Shown one piece after another: positions 1-6,953 of a stretch of 14,103 bases of DNA (within the stretch, counting starts at the first letter, position 1; every line of letters starts with the position of its first letter). Origin of the DNA: Bacillota bacterium (GTDB taxonomy: Bacteria > Bacillota > Clostridia > Lachnospirales > Lachnospiraceae); contig JAEWEO010000160.1 in assembly GCA_023389295.1 (NCBI GenBank), positions 1 to 14,103 on the forward strand, read 5' to 3'. Below the pieces are notes generated by a model that saw nothing but the letters and a program-made list of their open reading frames with translations, had not been told where the DNA came from and did no database searches. Made by a program: the position numbers and the translations under genes.

Positions 1-1089
1 GCCTTGTGTGGTTGTATGATGCAGGAAGCAACGGTGGTGGAGAAATTGCAGACCAGTTACCGTTTTGTAGATATTATCTTTGGTACTCACAATATTTTTA
101 AACTTGCAGAATTATTACAGACTCGCCTAGATTCTAAGCGCATGGTGATTGACCTTTGGAAGGATACTGAAATGATTGTTGAGAACCTTCCCAACGATCG
201 AAAGTATAGCTTTAAGGCCGGCGTTAACATTATGTTTGGCTGTAATAATTTTTGTAGCTATTGTATCGTACCCTATGTTAGAGGACGGGAACGAAGCAGA
301 AATTGGCAAGATATCGTGGAAGAGATTGAGTCCTTAGCAAAGGATGGAGTAGTAGAAATTATGCTATTGGGTCAAAATGTGAATTCTTATGGGAAGAATC
401 TAGAGACACCAATGACCTTTGCTAAGCTCTTGACAGAGATTGAAAAAATTGATGGTATTGAGAGGATTCGCTTCATGACCTCCCATCCGAAGGATTTGTC
501 CGATGAACTCATCGAAGTGATGAAAAATAGCAAGAAGATATGTAAGCATCTTCATTTACCGGTTCAGTCAGGAAGCTCAAGATTATTGAAACTAATGAAT
601 CGTAAATATACCAAAGAAAGTTATTTGGAGCTGGTTAGAAAGATACGTAATGCAGTTCCAGATATCTCTCTGACTACAGATATCATCGTGGGATTTCCGG
701 GAGAAACAGAGGAAGACTTCCTTGAAACAATGGATGTTGTAAAACAAGTTGGTTATGATAGTGCATTTACTTTCATTTATTCGAAACGTACTGGTACCCC
801 TGCTGCAACTATGGAAGATCAGGTGCCTGAGGATGTTGCTATGGAACGCTTTGACCGACTTCTAAAAGAGGTACAAAAAAGCTCAGCGAAATCTGCTGGT
901 AAAGAGGAGCATACGGTTCAAAAAGTACTCGTGGAAGAAGTAAATTCTCAGGATCAAGGCTTACTTACCGGACGCCTTAGCAATAACTTACTGGTGCACT
1001 TTCCGGGTGGTAGCGAATTAATCGGTAAGATTGTTGACGTTTATCTGGAAGAAAGCAAGGGCTTCTATTACATGGGAAGACTGGCATAA
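1..1089 (+). CDS. miaB: tRNA-2-methylthio-N6-dimethylallyladenosine synthase MiaB, 5'-truncated by the window edge
   Basis: Radical-SAM methylthiotransferase that converts i6A37 to ms2i6A37 in tRNAs reading codons beginning with U; cytoplasmic. The frame is open from base 1 and starts inside the N-terminal UPF0004 domain: the first residues, ALCGCMMQE, contain the third cysteine of the auxiliary Fe-S cluster. The radical-SAM motif CNNFCSYC has its cysteine codons at 241, 253 and 262, followed by IVPYVRGRERSR, which is typical of MiaB. TTDIIVGFPGETEEDF (about 670-720) is another family signature. The last 65 or so residues form a TRAM RNA-binding domain ending in GRLA. About 362 residues are visible of a protein usually near 450-480, so roughly the first 110 are missing. 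The true start lies upstream; the TTG at base 4 is internal. I see no clear terminator after the stop. Identification is firm against the related MtaB because of the FGTHN and IVPYVRGRERSR stretches. Confidence 0.96.
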   Translation, partial: ALCGCMMQEATVVEKLQTSYRFVDIIFGTHNIFKLAELLQTRLDSKRMVIDLWKDTEMIVENLPNDRKYSFKAGVNIMFGCNNFCSYCIVPYVRGRERSRNWQDIVEEIESLAKDGVVEIMLLGQNVNSYGKNLETPMTFAKLLTEIEKIDGIERIRFMTSHPKDLSDELIEVMKNSKKICKHLHLPVQSGSSRLLKLMNRKYTKESYLELVRKIRNAVPDISLTTDIIVGFPGETEEDFLETMDVVKQVGYDSAFTFIYSKRTGTPAATMEDQVPEDVAMERFDRLLKEVQKSSAKSAGKEEHTVQKVLVEEVNSQDQGLLTGRLSNNLLVHFPGGSELIGKIVDVYLEESKGFYYMGRLA

Positions 1090-1289
1090 ATCTTAGGTAT
1101 ATTTATTAATGTTCATAAGATAGTTGCAAAACAAATAGAATTTGACATTCACGTGAGAAATGCAATGTAAAATGATGGAATTTATGTGAGAATAGAGATG
1201 AAATATGATTATATTGTAGTTGGACTAAGAAATAGTTCTATATATTGATAGATTATTTTGTCACAATGGATAAATATTCTTTCGTATAC

Positions 1290-1318
1290 TTGACATATTA
1301 GTAAAAACAGTATAAAAT
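1290..1318 (+). promoter_or_regulatory. Sigma-A-type promoter for rny
   Basis: TTGACA at 1290-1295 and TAAAAT at 1313-1318 are separated by 17 bp: a perfect -35 box, a near-consensus -10 box and optimal spacing. Transcription would start near 1325, giving rny an untranslated leader of about 180 nt. Confidence 0.7.
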
Positions 1319-1346
1319 TTATATGTTGTATTATTCAAGACAGGTG

Positions 1347-1373
1347 AATTCATGATTTGCGAAATCATGGATT
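1347..1373 (+). promoter_or_regulatory. Stem-loop in the rny leader
   Basis: AATTCATGATTT (1347-1358) pairs with AAATCATGGATT (1362-1373) around a GCG loop: 12 pairs with one G-U. The inner 8 bp plus loop (1351-1369) is a perfect inverted repeat. No T-run follows, so it is not an ordinary terminator. It lies about 25 nt after the predicted transcription start, so it could be an mRNA 5' structure or a DNA operator. Confidence 0.55.
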
Positions 1374-1492
1374 GTGAAATGGTTTTGTTTCATATTTAGT
1401 GATCTATTTTTGATTTATATAGAATATGATCCGACATATTCCTCATGAATTGCTAAAAGAATTCATCTGGGATTGTACAATGAAAACTTAAT

Positions 1493-1506
1493 AAGGAGGT
1501 ACTCCT
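1493..1506 (+). promoter_or_regulatory. rny ribosome binding site inside a small inverted repeat
   Basis: AAGGAGG (1493-1499) lies 7 nt before the GTG start and decides the start choice. AGGAG (1494-1498) is exactly complementary to CTCCT (1502-1506) across a 3-nt GTA loop, so the Shine-Dalgarno can pair with the bases just before the start codon. Confidence 0.7.
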
Positions 1507-3063
1507 GTGACAGAGATAATAATAGGTATTGTTGCTGTAGTAGTAGCCTTAGTAGTTGTTGCAATTCTTAGCTGGAAATTTGCCATTGCTTATCGCATCA
1601 AAGTATATGAAGCGAAAATTGGTAGTGCAGAAGAGAAAGCAAGAGAAATCATAGATGAAGCTTTAAAAACAGCTGAAACTAAGAAGCGCGAAGCCTTGCT
1701 CGAAGCAAAAGAGGAATCTTTGAAAGCAAAGAATGAATTCGAGAGGGAAACTAAGGAACGTAGAGCAGAAATACAACGCTATGAAAAACGGGTTCTGACT
1801 AAAGAAGAAACTTTAGACAGAAAGACCGAAGCTCTGGAAAAGAAGGAATCCAGACTATCTGTAAAAGAGGCCGAACTAGATCGTATTAGGCAGGACGTGG
1901 AAGAATTCCATGAGAAACAATTACAGGAGCTGGAGAAAATTTCGGGATTAACCTCTGAACAAGCTAAGGAATATCTAATTAAGACTGTTGAAGAAGAAGT
2001 TAAACATGAAACCGCAATGCTTATAAAAGATTTAGAAAGCAAAGCAAAAGAAGAAGCGGATAAGAAAGCGAAGGATTATGTAGTTACAGCAATTCAAAGA
2101 TGTGCTGCAGATCATGTTGCTGAAACAACGATTTCCGTTGTTCAGCTTCCTAACGATGAAATGAAGGGTAGAATCATTGGTAGAGAAGGTCGTAATATTA
2201 GGACTTTAGAGACAATGACAGGTGTTGATTTAATTATCGATGATACGCCTGAAGCTGTTATTCTATCAGCCTTTGATCCAATCAGAAGAGAAGTTGCAAG
2301 AATTGCACTTGAAAAACTGATTGTAGACGGAAGAATTCATCCAGCAAGAATCGAAGAGATGGTTGAAAAGGCTCAAAAAGAAGTTGAGGTTATGATTAGG
2401 GAATCGGGAGAAGCTGCTACGTTAGAAGTGGGAGTTCATGGAATTCATCCAGAGCTTGTTAAGCTTCTCGGCAAGATGAAATTTAGGACAAGTTATGGAC
2501 AGAATGCATTAAAGCATTCAATTGAGGTAGCTATTTTATCCGGCCTTCTAGCCGGAGAAATCGGTGTGGATGTTAGACTTGCAAAGCGCGCCGGATTATT
2601 ACATGATATCGGTAAATCGATTGATCATGAAGTGGAAGGAACCCATGTACAGATAGGTGTTGACTTATGTAGAAAATACAAAGAATCACCAGTTGTCATT
2701 AATTCCGTTGAAGCACACCATGGTGATGTGGAATTCCAATCCTTGATCGCATGTATCGTTCAAGCAGCTGATACAATTTCAGCAGCAAGACCTGGTGCAA
2801 GACGTGAAACTTTGGAGACATATACAAACAGACTAAAGCAACTTGAAGATATTACCAATGGCTTTAAAGGGGTAGATAAGTCATTCGCTATTCAAGCAGG
2901 TAGGGAAGTCAGAGTAATGGTAGTACCTGAACAGATCAGCGATGCTGATATGGTATTATTAGCTCGTGATTTATCGAAGAAGATCGAAAGTGAATTAGAA
3001 TATCCAGGACAGATTAAAGTTAATGTAATCAGAGAATCAAGAGTTACTGATTACGCAAAATAA
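1507..3063 (+). CDS. rny: Ribonuclease Y
   Basis: Membrane-anchored endoribonuclease that starts bulk mRNA decay in many Firmicutes; it acts at the inner face of the cytoplasmic membrane. At 518 aa it matches the usual family length (about 520). In order: one N-terminal membrane segment (about residues 3-25), a long charged coiled coil rich in Glu, Lys and Arg (about 33-190), a KH RNA-binding domain with the GxxG loop IIGREGRN (223-230), and an HD phosphohydrolase domain with the metal-binding pair H366-D367 in LLHDIGKSIDHE, followed by EAHHGD. The start is GTG, set by a strong Shine-Dalgarno. It has its own promoter (1290-1318), long leader and terminator (3077-3113), so it is probably monocistronic. 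In B. subtilis rny and miaB also lie in the same neighbourhood (recalled, not checked). Confidence 0.97.
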   Translation: MTEIIIGIVAVVVALVVVAILSWKFAIAYRIKVYEAKIGSAEEKAREIIDEALKTAETKKREALLEAKEESLKAKNEFERETKERRAEIQRYEKRVLTKEETLDRKTEALEKKESRLSVKEAELDRIRQDVEEFHEKQLQELEKISGLTSEQAKEYLIKTVEEEVKHETAMLIKDLESKAKEEADKKAKDYVVTAIQRCAADHVAETTISVVQLPNDEMKGRIIGREGRNIRTLETMTGVDLIIDDTPEAVILSAFDPIRREVARIALEKLIVDGRIHPARIEEMVEKAQKEVEVMIRESGEAATLEVGVHGIHPELVKLLGKMKFRTSYGQNALKHSIEVAILSGLLAGEIGVDVRLAKRAGLLHDIGKSIDHEVEGTHVQIGVDLCRKYKESPVVINSVEAHHGDVEFQSLIACIVQAADTISAARPGARRETLETYTNRLKQLEDITNGFKGVDKSFAIQAGREVRVMVVPEQISDADMVLLARDLSKKIESELEYPGQIKVNVIRESRVTDYAK

Positions 3064-3076
3064 TTAAAATGTTATT

Positions 3077-3113
3077 AAAAACCTTGTAAACTATGTGTTT
3101 ACAAGGTTTTTTT
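3077..3113 (+). terminator. Intrinsic terminator of rny
   Basis: AAAAACCTTGTAAAC (3077-3091) and GTTTACAAGGTTTTT (3097-3111) form a perfect stem with a 5-nt loop. A run of seven T follows the GC-containing core (3107-3113). It starts 13 bp after the rny stop. Confidence 0.92.
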
Positions 3114-3413
3114 GTGAGATAAAATAGTGATATTACGCTTCATATCGTGAGAAGAAGGTTATTAGGTCATTTTAAAAAAATCAGAAGTAGCACAGAAATT
3201 ATGTATATTTTGTTCAAAATGCACAAATAATCCGTAGTACACGTACATTTGATAGTCTGAGAAAATACTTTTGTGAATATTTTTTAAATTATTGTTGCAT
3301 AATAGAAAGTTATATATTACAATAAGAACAATTTAGTAAGGGGAACTTTACATATAAAAGAATAAACTATACAAAACTTTAAAATGTTAAGGAAAAAGGA
3401 CGGTGTAAATATA
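3114..3413. other. 300-bp gap before the aminotransferase gene
   Basis: Very AT-rich and without a supportable gene. The only signals I see are the promoter at 3295-3323 and a weak ribosome binding site near 3395-3403. An SD-like AAGGGGAA near 3338 has no start codon at usable distance. Confidence 0.55.
3295..3323 (+). promoter_or_regulatory. Sigma-A-type promoter for the aminotransferase gene
   Basis: TTGCAT (3295-3300) and TACAAT (3318-3323) are separated by 17 bp. Transcription would start near 3330, leaving a leader of about 80 nt before the ATG at 3414. Confidence 0.55.
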
Positions 3414-4610
3414 ATGTCACTAACATTATCAAGTAAGGCTCAAGCGGTGAAACCATCTTCGACATTGGCCATTACAGCAAAAGCTAAGGAATTGATGAGC
3501 AAAGGCATTGATGTTGTCGGATTTGGAGCAGGTGAGCCTGATTTTAATACTCCGTACAATATATGCGAAGCAGCGATTAAAGCAATCCATGAGGGATTTA
3601 CTAAGTATACTCCTGCAGAAGGAACTTTAGAATTAAGAAAAGCGGTTTGCGATAAATTCTTAAGCTTTAATAAAATTAATTATGAGCCGGATCAGATTGT
3701 GGTAAGTAACGGTGGAAAGCATTCTTTAACCAATATCTTTGAAGCTATCTGTAATCCGGGAGATGAGATAATTATACCAACTCCATATTGGTTAAGTTAT
3801 CCCGAAATTGTAAAGTTAGCGGATGGTGTGCCTGTATTTGTACGTTCTAAGAAAGAGAACAATTATAAAGTAACAGCGAAGCAAATCGAAGCTGCCTGTA
3901 CAGAGAAAACCAAAGCACTCATCCTTAATTCACCCAACAATCCCTCCGGTATGATTTATTCCAGAGAGGAGCTAGAGGCAATCGCTGAGGTAGCAGTAAG
4001 AAAAGACTTCTATGTTGTATCTGATGAGATGTATGAGAATCTCATTTACGAGGGTGAAGCAATTAGCATTGCATCCTTAAATGATGAAATCTATAAACGT
4101 ACCATAACCTGTAGTGGTGTGGCAAAAAGCTATTCCATGACCGGTTGGAGAATTGGTTTTACCGGATCCTCCAAGGAAATCGCCAAATTAATGGCTAGTC
4201 TTCAAAGTCACCAGACCTCCAACCCCAACTCCATCGCTCAAAAGGCTGCATATGAAGCTTTAACCGGATCACAGGAATTTGTTGCTATCATGCATGCGGA
4301 GTTTAATAATAGACGAGAATATATGTATGATAGAGTTGCCAATATGGACCTAATTACAGCTTTAAAGCCACAGGGTGCTTTCTATATGTTTGTTGATGTA
4401 AGTCAGTTATTTAACAAAGAATACAATGGCTCAAAGATTGGTAATGTGAATAACCTTGCAAAGATATTAATTGAGGACTACAACGTTGCGGTAATTCCTT
4501 GTGAGGATTTTGGTTTTGCAGATCATATCCGTCTATCCTATGCCATTTCAAAGGAACAGATTGAGAAAGGTTTAGACCGTATTGAAGCATTAATTAAAAA
4601 AGTAAATTAA
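3414..4610 (+). CDS. Class I/II pyridoxal-phosphate aminotransferase, aspartate-aminotransferase (AspB) type
   Basis: Cytoplasmic fold-type I PLP enzyme that moves an amino group between an amino acid (probably aspartate, by family resemblance) and a 2-oxo acid. Visible motifs: GAGEPDFNTP near the N-terminus, SNGGKHSL (cofactor phosphate binding), LNSPNNPSG (172-179), SDEMYENLIY, the Schiff-base lysine K238 in SGVAKSYSMTGWRIGF, and the carboxylate-binding arginine R373 in DHIRLSYA. At 398 aa it fits the subgroup Ib length. I chose ATG 3414 (MSLTLSSKAQ) over the in-frame ATG at 3384: the family starts here, nothing like a Shine-Dalgarno precedes 3384, and AAAGGACGG (3395-3403) precedes 3414 at a slightly long distance. 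It has its own promoter and terminator, so it is probably monocistronic. Substrate cannot be fixed from sequence; an aromatic or broad-range relative is possible. Confidence 0.92.
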   Translation: MSLTLSSKAQAVKPSSTLAITAKAKELMSKGIDVVGFGAGEPDFNTPYNICEAAIKAIHEGFTKYTPAEGTLELRKAVCDKFLSFNKINYEPDQIVVSNGGKHSLTNIFEAICNPGDEIIIPTPYWLSYPEIVKLADGVPVFVRSKKENNYKVTAKQIEAACTEKTKALILNSPNNPSGMIYSREELEAIAEVAVRKDFYVVSDEMYENLIYEGEAISIASLNDEIYKRTITCSGVAKSYSMTGWRIGFTGSSKEIAKLMASLQSHQTSNPNSIAQKAAYEALTGSQEFVAIMHAEFNNRREYMYDRVANMDLITALKPQGAFYMFVDVSQLFNKEYNGSKIGNVNNLAKILIEDYNVAVIPCEDFGFADHIRLSYAISKEQIEKGLDRIEALIKKVN

Positions 4611-4616
4611 ATTAGA

Positions 4617-4666
4617 AGGTAGTGTTTTTACAAAATATTGTTAAAACACTACCTATTCTTTATTTT
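4617..4666 (+). terminator. Intrinsic terminator of the aminotransferase gene
   Basis: AGGTAGTGTTTT (4617-4628) pairs perfectly with AAAACACTACCT (4643-4654) across a 14-nt loop. A T-rich tail, ATTCTTTATTTT, follows. It begins 6 bp after the stop codon. Confidence 0.8.
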
Positions 4667-4821
4667 CTATGTTAAAATATCTTCTAGGATATTAAGTCAA
4701 GAGGTATATAACCATGGATAATTTATTACAATAAAGTTTATTATGTAGCTATTTTTCTAAGAATAGCTTGTGTTACCAAATAGAAGAAAATTTATAAATA
4801 AGGAAAGAAAGAGGAGTTAAT

Positions 4822-5628
4822 ATGGCATTATTTGGAGTGATCGGAGCGGGAAATATGGGATATCCGTTACTAAAGGCTGCAATCAAAACCTTTGGTAGCG
4901 AAGAAGTTATTTATACAGATGCTTCCATAGAGCGTATGGAATTCGTGAAGAAAGATACCGGAGTAACTTATCAAGTAGATAATATCTCTGTCGTAAAGCA
5001 ATGTAAATATCTGCTGTTAGCGGTGAAGCCACAGTATTTCTCTCAAGTCCTAAACGAAATTAAAGAAGTTGTAACTTATGATCATATCATTATCTCCATT
5101 GCGGCCGGAATTACCATAGATCAGATTAAAGAATCCTTATCAAAAGAGATGAGGGTGGTGAGAGCAATGCCTAATACTCCGGCTTTGGTTGAAAAGGGTA
5201 TGACTGGTGTATGTTTTTCCTCGGATGAATTTGCTGAGGAGGAGAAAGTAATAGTGGATCGTTTCTTTCGTTCCTTCGGAAGATATGAATTATTTGAAGA
5301 ACGCTTGATGAATGCTGTAATTTGTGCTAATGGAAGCTCGCCGGCATACGTCTATATGTTTATAGAAGCTCTTGCAGATAGCGTAGTCAGCTATGGTATT
5401 CCAAGAGATAAAGCATATACCTTAGTGGCTCAGACAGTACTTGGAGCAGCATCTATGGTACTTGAAACAAAGGAGCATCCGGGTAAATTAAAGGATAATG
5501 TATGTTCTCCCGGTGGTACCACAATTGCGGCGGTGAAGGCTCTTGAGGAATACGGACTTCGTAATGCGATTATGAAAGCTAGCGATGCTTGTTATGAAAA
5601 AGCAGTCGCACTTACACAGAAGAAATAA
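4822..5628 (+). CDS. proC: Pyrroline-5-carboxylate reductase
   Basis: Last step of proline synthesis: NAD(P)H-dependent reduction of 1-pyrroline-5-carboxylate to L-proline in the cytoplasm. The 268-aa product has the usual family length. An N-terminal Rossmann motif GVIGAGNMG (5-13) is followed by LLAVKPQ, VRAMPNTPALVEKGMTG and the C-terminal all-helical dimer domain with GSSPAYVYMFIEALADS. The P5CR signature begins at K224 (DNVCSPGGTTIAAVKALEE). The start is supported by GAGGAG at 4811-4816, 5 nt before ATG. Upstream, 4667-4821 holds no convincing promoter: TTGTGT (4768) and TATAAA (4793) are 19 bp apart and very close to the ribosome binding site. A small inverted repeat, AGCTATT / AATAGCT, lies at 4747-4768. 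It is followed after 62 bp by the Nudix gene, probably in one transcript. Confidence 0.96.
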   Translation: MALFGVIGAGNMGYPLLKAAIKTFGSEEVIYTDASIERMEFVKKDTGVTYQVDNISVVKQCKYLLLAVKPQYFSQVLNEIKEVVTYDHIIISIAAGITIDQIKESLSKEMRVVRAMPNTPALVEKGMTGVCFSSDEFAEEEKVIVDRFFRSFGRYELFEERLMNAVICANGSSPAYVYMFIEALADSVVSYGIPRDKAYTLVAQTVLGAASMVLETKEHPGKLKDNVCSPGGTTIAAVKALEEYGLRNAIMKASDACYEKAVALTQKK

Positions 5629-5690
5629 TAAAGATCTTATAATAGCATAAGAAACACGATGAATAGGATTAAGGATACAAGGAGAACAGC

Positions 5691-6227
5691 ATGAGTGAAT
5701 ACAAACGATTAAAAAGAGATTTAGTCCATAAAGGAAAGATTATTGATTATTATAGTGATACCATTGAAATTGAGGGTGGTAAGATTACGAACTTTGATTA
5801 TATTGATCATAGGGGAGCTTCTGCTATGATTCCGGTGGATGAGAATGGTAATATTCTTATGGTTCGCCAATATCGTAATGCGGTTGACCAATATACCCTT
5901 GAGATTCCGGCCGGTGGCTTAAATGAAGGAGAAGATAATTTGACCTGTGCCGTTCGTGAATGCGAGGAAGAAACGGGCTATAAGGCGGGAGAGGTGTTTC
6001 ATCTATTGGATTTGTACACAACAGTTGCTTTTAGTAATGAGAAAATCGGAATCTTTTATACAACGGGCATTACTCCTTCCCGGCAGAATTTGGATGAAGA
6101 TGAGTTTGTTTCTTTGGAGCGTCATTCCGTAGATGAATTAACCGATATGATCCTTATGGGCAAAATTGTTGATGCGAAAACAATCGCAGGAGTTCTAGCC
6201 TACAAAGCAAAGATTGGTTTAAAATAA
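5691..6227 (+). CDS. nudF: Nudix hydrolase, ADP-ribose pyrophosphatase type
   Basis: Predicted to hydrolyse ADP-ribose (perhaps other ADP-sugars) to AMP and the sugar phosphate, removing a reactive metabolite; cytoplasmic and Mg2+-dependent. The Nudix box GX5EX7REUXEEXGU is complete from G75 to Y97 (E81, then R89-E90-C-E-E-E-T-G96-Y97). The preceding VRQYRNAVDQYTLEIPAGG is characteristic of ADP-ribose pyrophosphatases. At 178 aa it fits the NudF family (about 180-185). AAGGAG (5679-5684) lies 6 nt before the ATG. In B. subtilis nudF is also near spoIIM and xerD (recalled synteny), which supports the assignment. An internal +1-frame reading of 61 codons inside it is a shadow. Confidence 0.9.
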   Translation: MSEYKRLKRDLVHKGKIIDYYSDTIEIEGGKITNFDYIDHRGASAMIPVDENGNILMVRQYRNAVDQYTLEIPAGGLNEGEDNLTCAVRECEEETGYKAGEVFHLLDLYTTVAFSNEKIGIFYTTGITPSRQNLDEDEFVSLERHSVDELTDMILMGKIVDAKTIAGVLAYKAKIGLK

Positions 6228-6250
6228 AGTAGCTTGTTCTAATTTGCCAA

Positions 6251-6288
6251 ACCCATCATATTTATGTTATAGATATAAAATGATGGGT
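6251..6288 (+). promoter_or_regulatory. Stem-loop just upstream of spoIIM, touching its ribosome binding site
   Basis: ACCCATCAT (6251-6259) pairs perfectly with ATGATGGGT (6280-6288). Beyond a bulged A at 6260, TTTAT (6261-6265) pairs with ATAAA (6275-6279), giving 14 bp and a 9-nt loop. The 3' arm carries the GGGT that begins the likely Shine-Dalgarno (GGGTAGG, 6285-6291). No T-run follows, so termination is unlikely. Confidence 0.6.
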
Positions 6289-6297
6289 AGGCATAAT

Positions 6298-6909
6298 ATG
6301 AAAAAGCTGAAATTACAATGGAATCGTCTTAACACATTACAGATCTCTATTTTTCTATTGATATTTGGATTGTTTCTTGGGATTCTATGTGCCAATATAT
6401 TTAAAGATAATTATGTAGGACAAATTAGAAATTATGAAACTGAGATATTTCCTAAGATTACAGCAAACTATATCGATTACGCGGGATTATTTCGTTATGT
6501 ACTAGGTAAAAATTTTAATGATTTTATTATTTTTTGGCTCCTAAGTCTTACGATATTAGGTATCCCCTATATGGCATTTAAAATAACCTCCTTTGGTTTT
6601 TTTTACGGATTTTTTATTTCTGCTATTACCATGCAATATGGTTTTAAGGGTGTTATTTTAGTATTAGCCTATCTGTTCCCCCACGGACTGCTCTATTTGC
6701 CTATTGCACTTGTTTGCTTATATAAAGGCTTTGGCTTATGCAGAAGTATTTATCATGAAAATCGATATCATTTTAGTGGAATCGCTGGTTTGATAAAATC
6801 TCATCTAGTTATTATTTTATTATTGGCAGTTGCTCTTTTGATTGCAAGTTTTCTCGAGGCATATCCCGGTGCGTTTATACTTCAAAAAGCGCTTGGTTTA
6901 TTTGTATAA
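6298..6909 (+). CDS. spoIIM: Stage II sporulation protein M, engulfment membrane protein
   Basis: Polytopic membrane protein of the SpoIID-SpoIIM-SpoIIP machine, which remodels peptidoglycan while the mother cell engulfs the forespore. The 203-aa product has about five hydrophobic segments (roughly residues 16-35, 76-95, 98-115, 118-145 and 172-192), an extracytoplasmic loop after the first, the internal LFPHGLLYLPIAL stretch and the C-terminal FLEAYPG that I associate with SpoIIM/DUF95 proteins. I chose ATG 6298 (MKKLKLQWNR). The longer frame would begin at a TTG at 6244 with no ribosome binding site and would run through the hairpin, while GGGTAGG lies 6 nt before 6298. ATG 6280 has no Shine-Dalgarno. 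It is followed after 44 bp by xerD. In B. subtilis spoIIM is sigma-E dependent; I see no clear sigma-E promoter here. Confidence 0.88.
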   Translation: MKKLKLQWNRLNTLQISIFLLIFGLFLGILCANIFKDNYVGQIRNYETEIFPKITANYIDYAGLFRYVLGKNFNDFIIFWLLSLTILGIPYMAFKITSFGFFYGFFISAITMQYGFKGVILVLAYLFPHGLLYLPIALVCLYKGFGLCRSIYHENRYHFSGIAGLIKSHLVIILLLAVALLIASFLEAYPGAFILQKALGLFV

Positions 6910-6953
6910 AAGAAACGGATGTAGCTGATTTTAGTCTAATGAGGAGGTAGTAA

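Larger units (their letters stand above)
1090..1506. other. 417-bp gap between miaB and rny: promoter and long rny leader
   Basis: No convincing gene lies here. The right half holds a sigma-A-type promoter (1290-1318), a strong stem-loop (1347-1373) and the rny ribosome binding site (1493-1499). A second TTGACA at 1142-1147 has only poorly spaced -10 candidates (TGTAAA at 18 bp, TAAAAT at 20 bp). No intrinsic terminator for miaB is recognisable. The segment is clearly more AT-rich than the genes on either side. Confidence 0.6.

Noticed and set aside
1142..1173. Second TTGACA promoter candidate in the miaB-rny gap
   Set aside because: The -10 candidates are poor or 20 bp away, and the pair at 1290-1318 is much better.
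1198..1248. Sixteen-codon open frame MKYDYIVVGLRNSSIY in the miaB-rny gap, reminiscent of the start of flavoprotein/UDP-galactopyranose mutase proteins
   Set aside because: It stops after 16 codons, has no good ribosome binding site, and no further homology can be read after the stop in any frame; probably chance.
5612..5643. TTACAC and perfect TATAAT before the Nudix gene as a promoter
   Set aside because: Spacing is 20 bp and the -35 would lie inside the end of proC; co-transcription with proC is simpler.
6244..6297. N-terminal extension of SpoIIM from TTG 6244
   Set aside because: No ribosome binding site and the extra codons lie across the hairpin; ATG 6298 gives the expected N-terminus.
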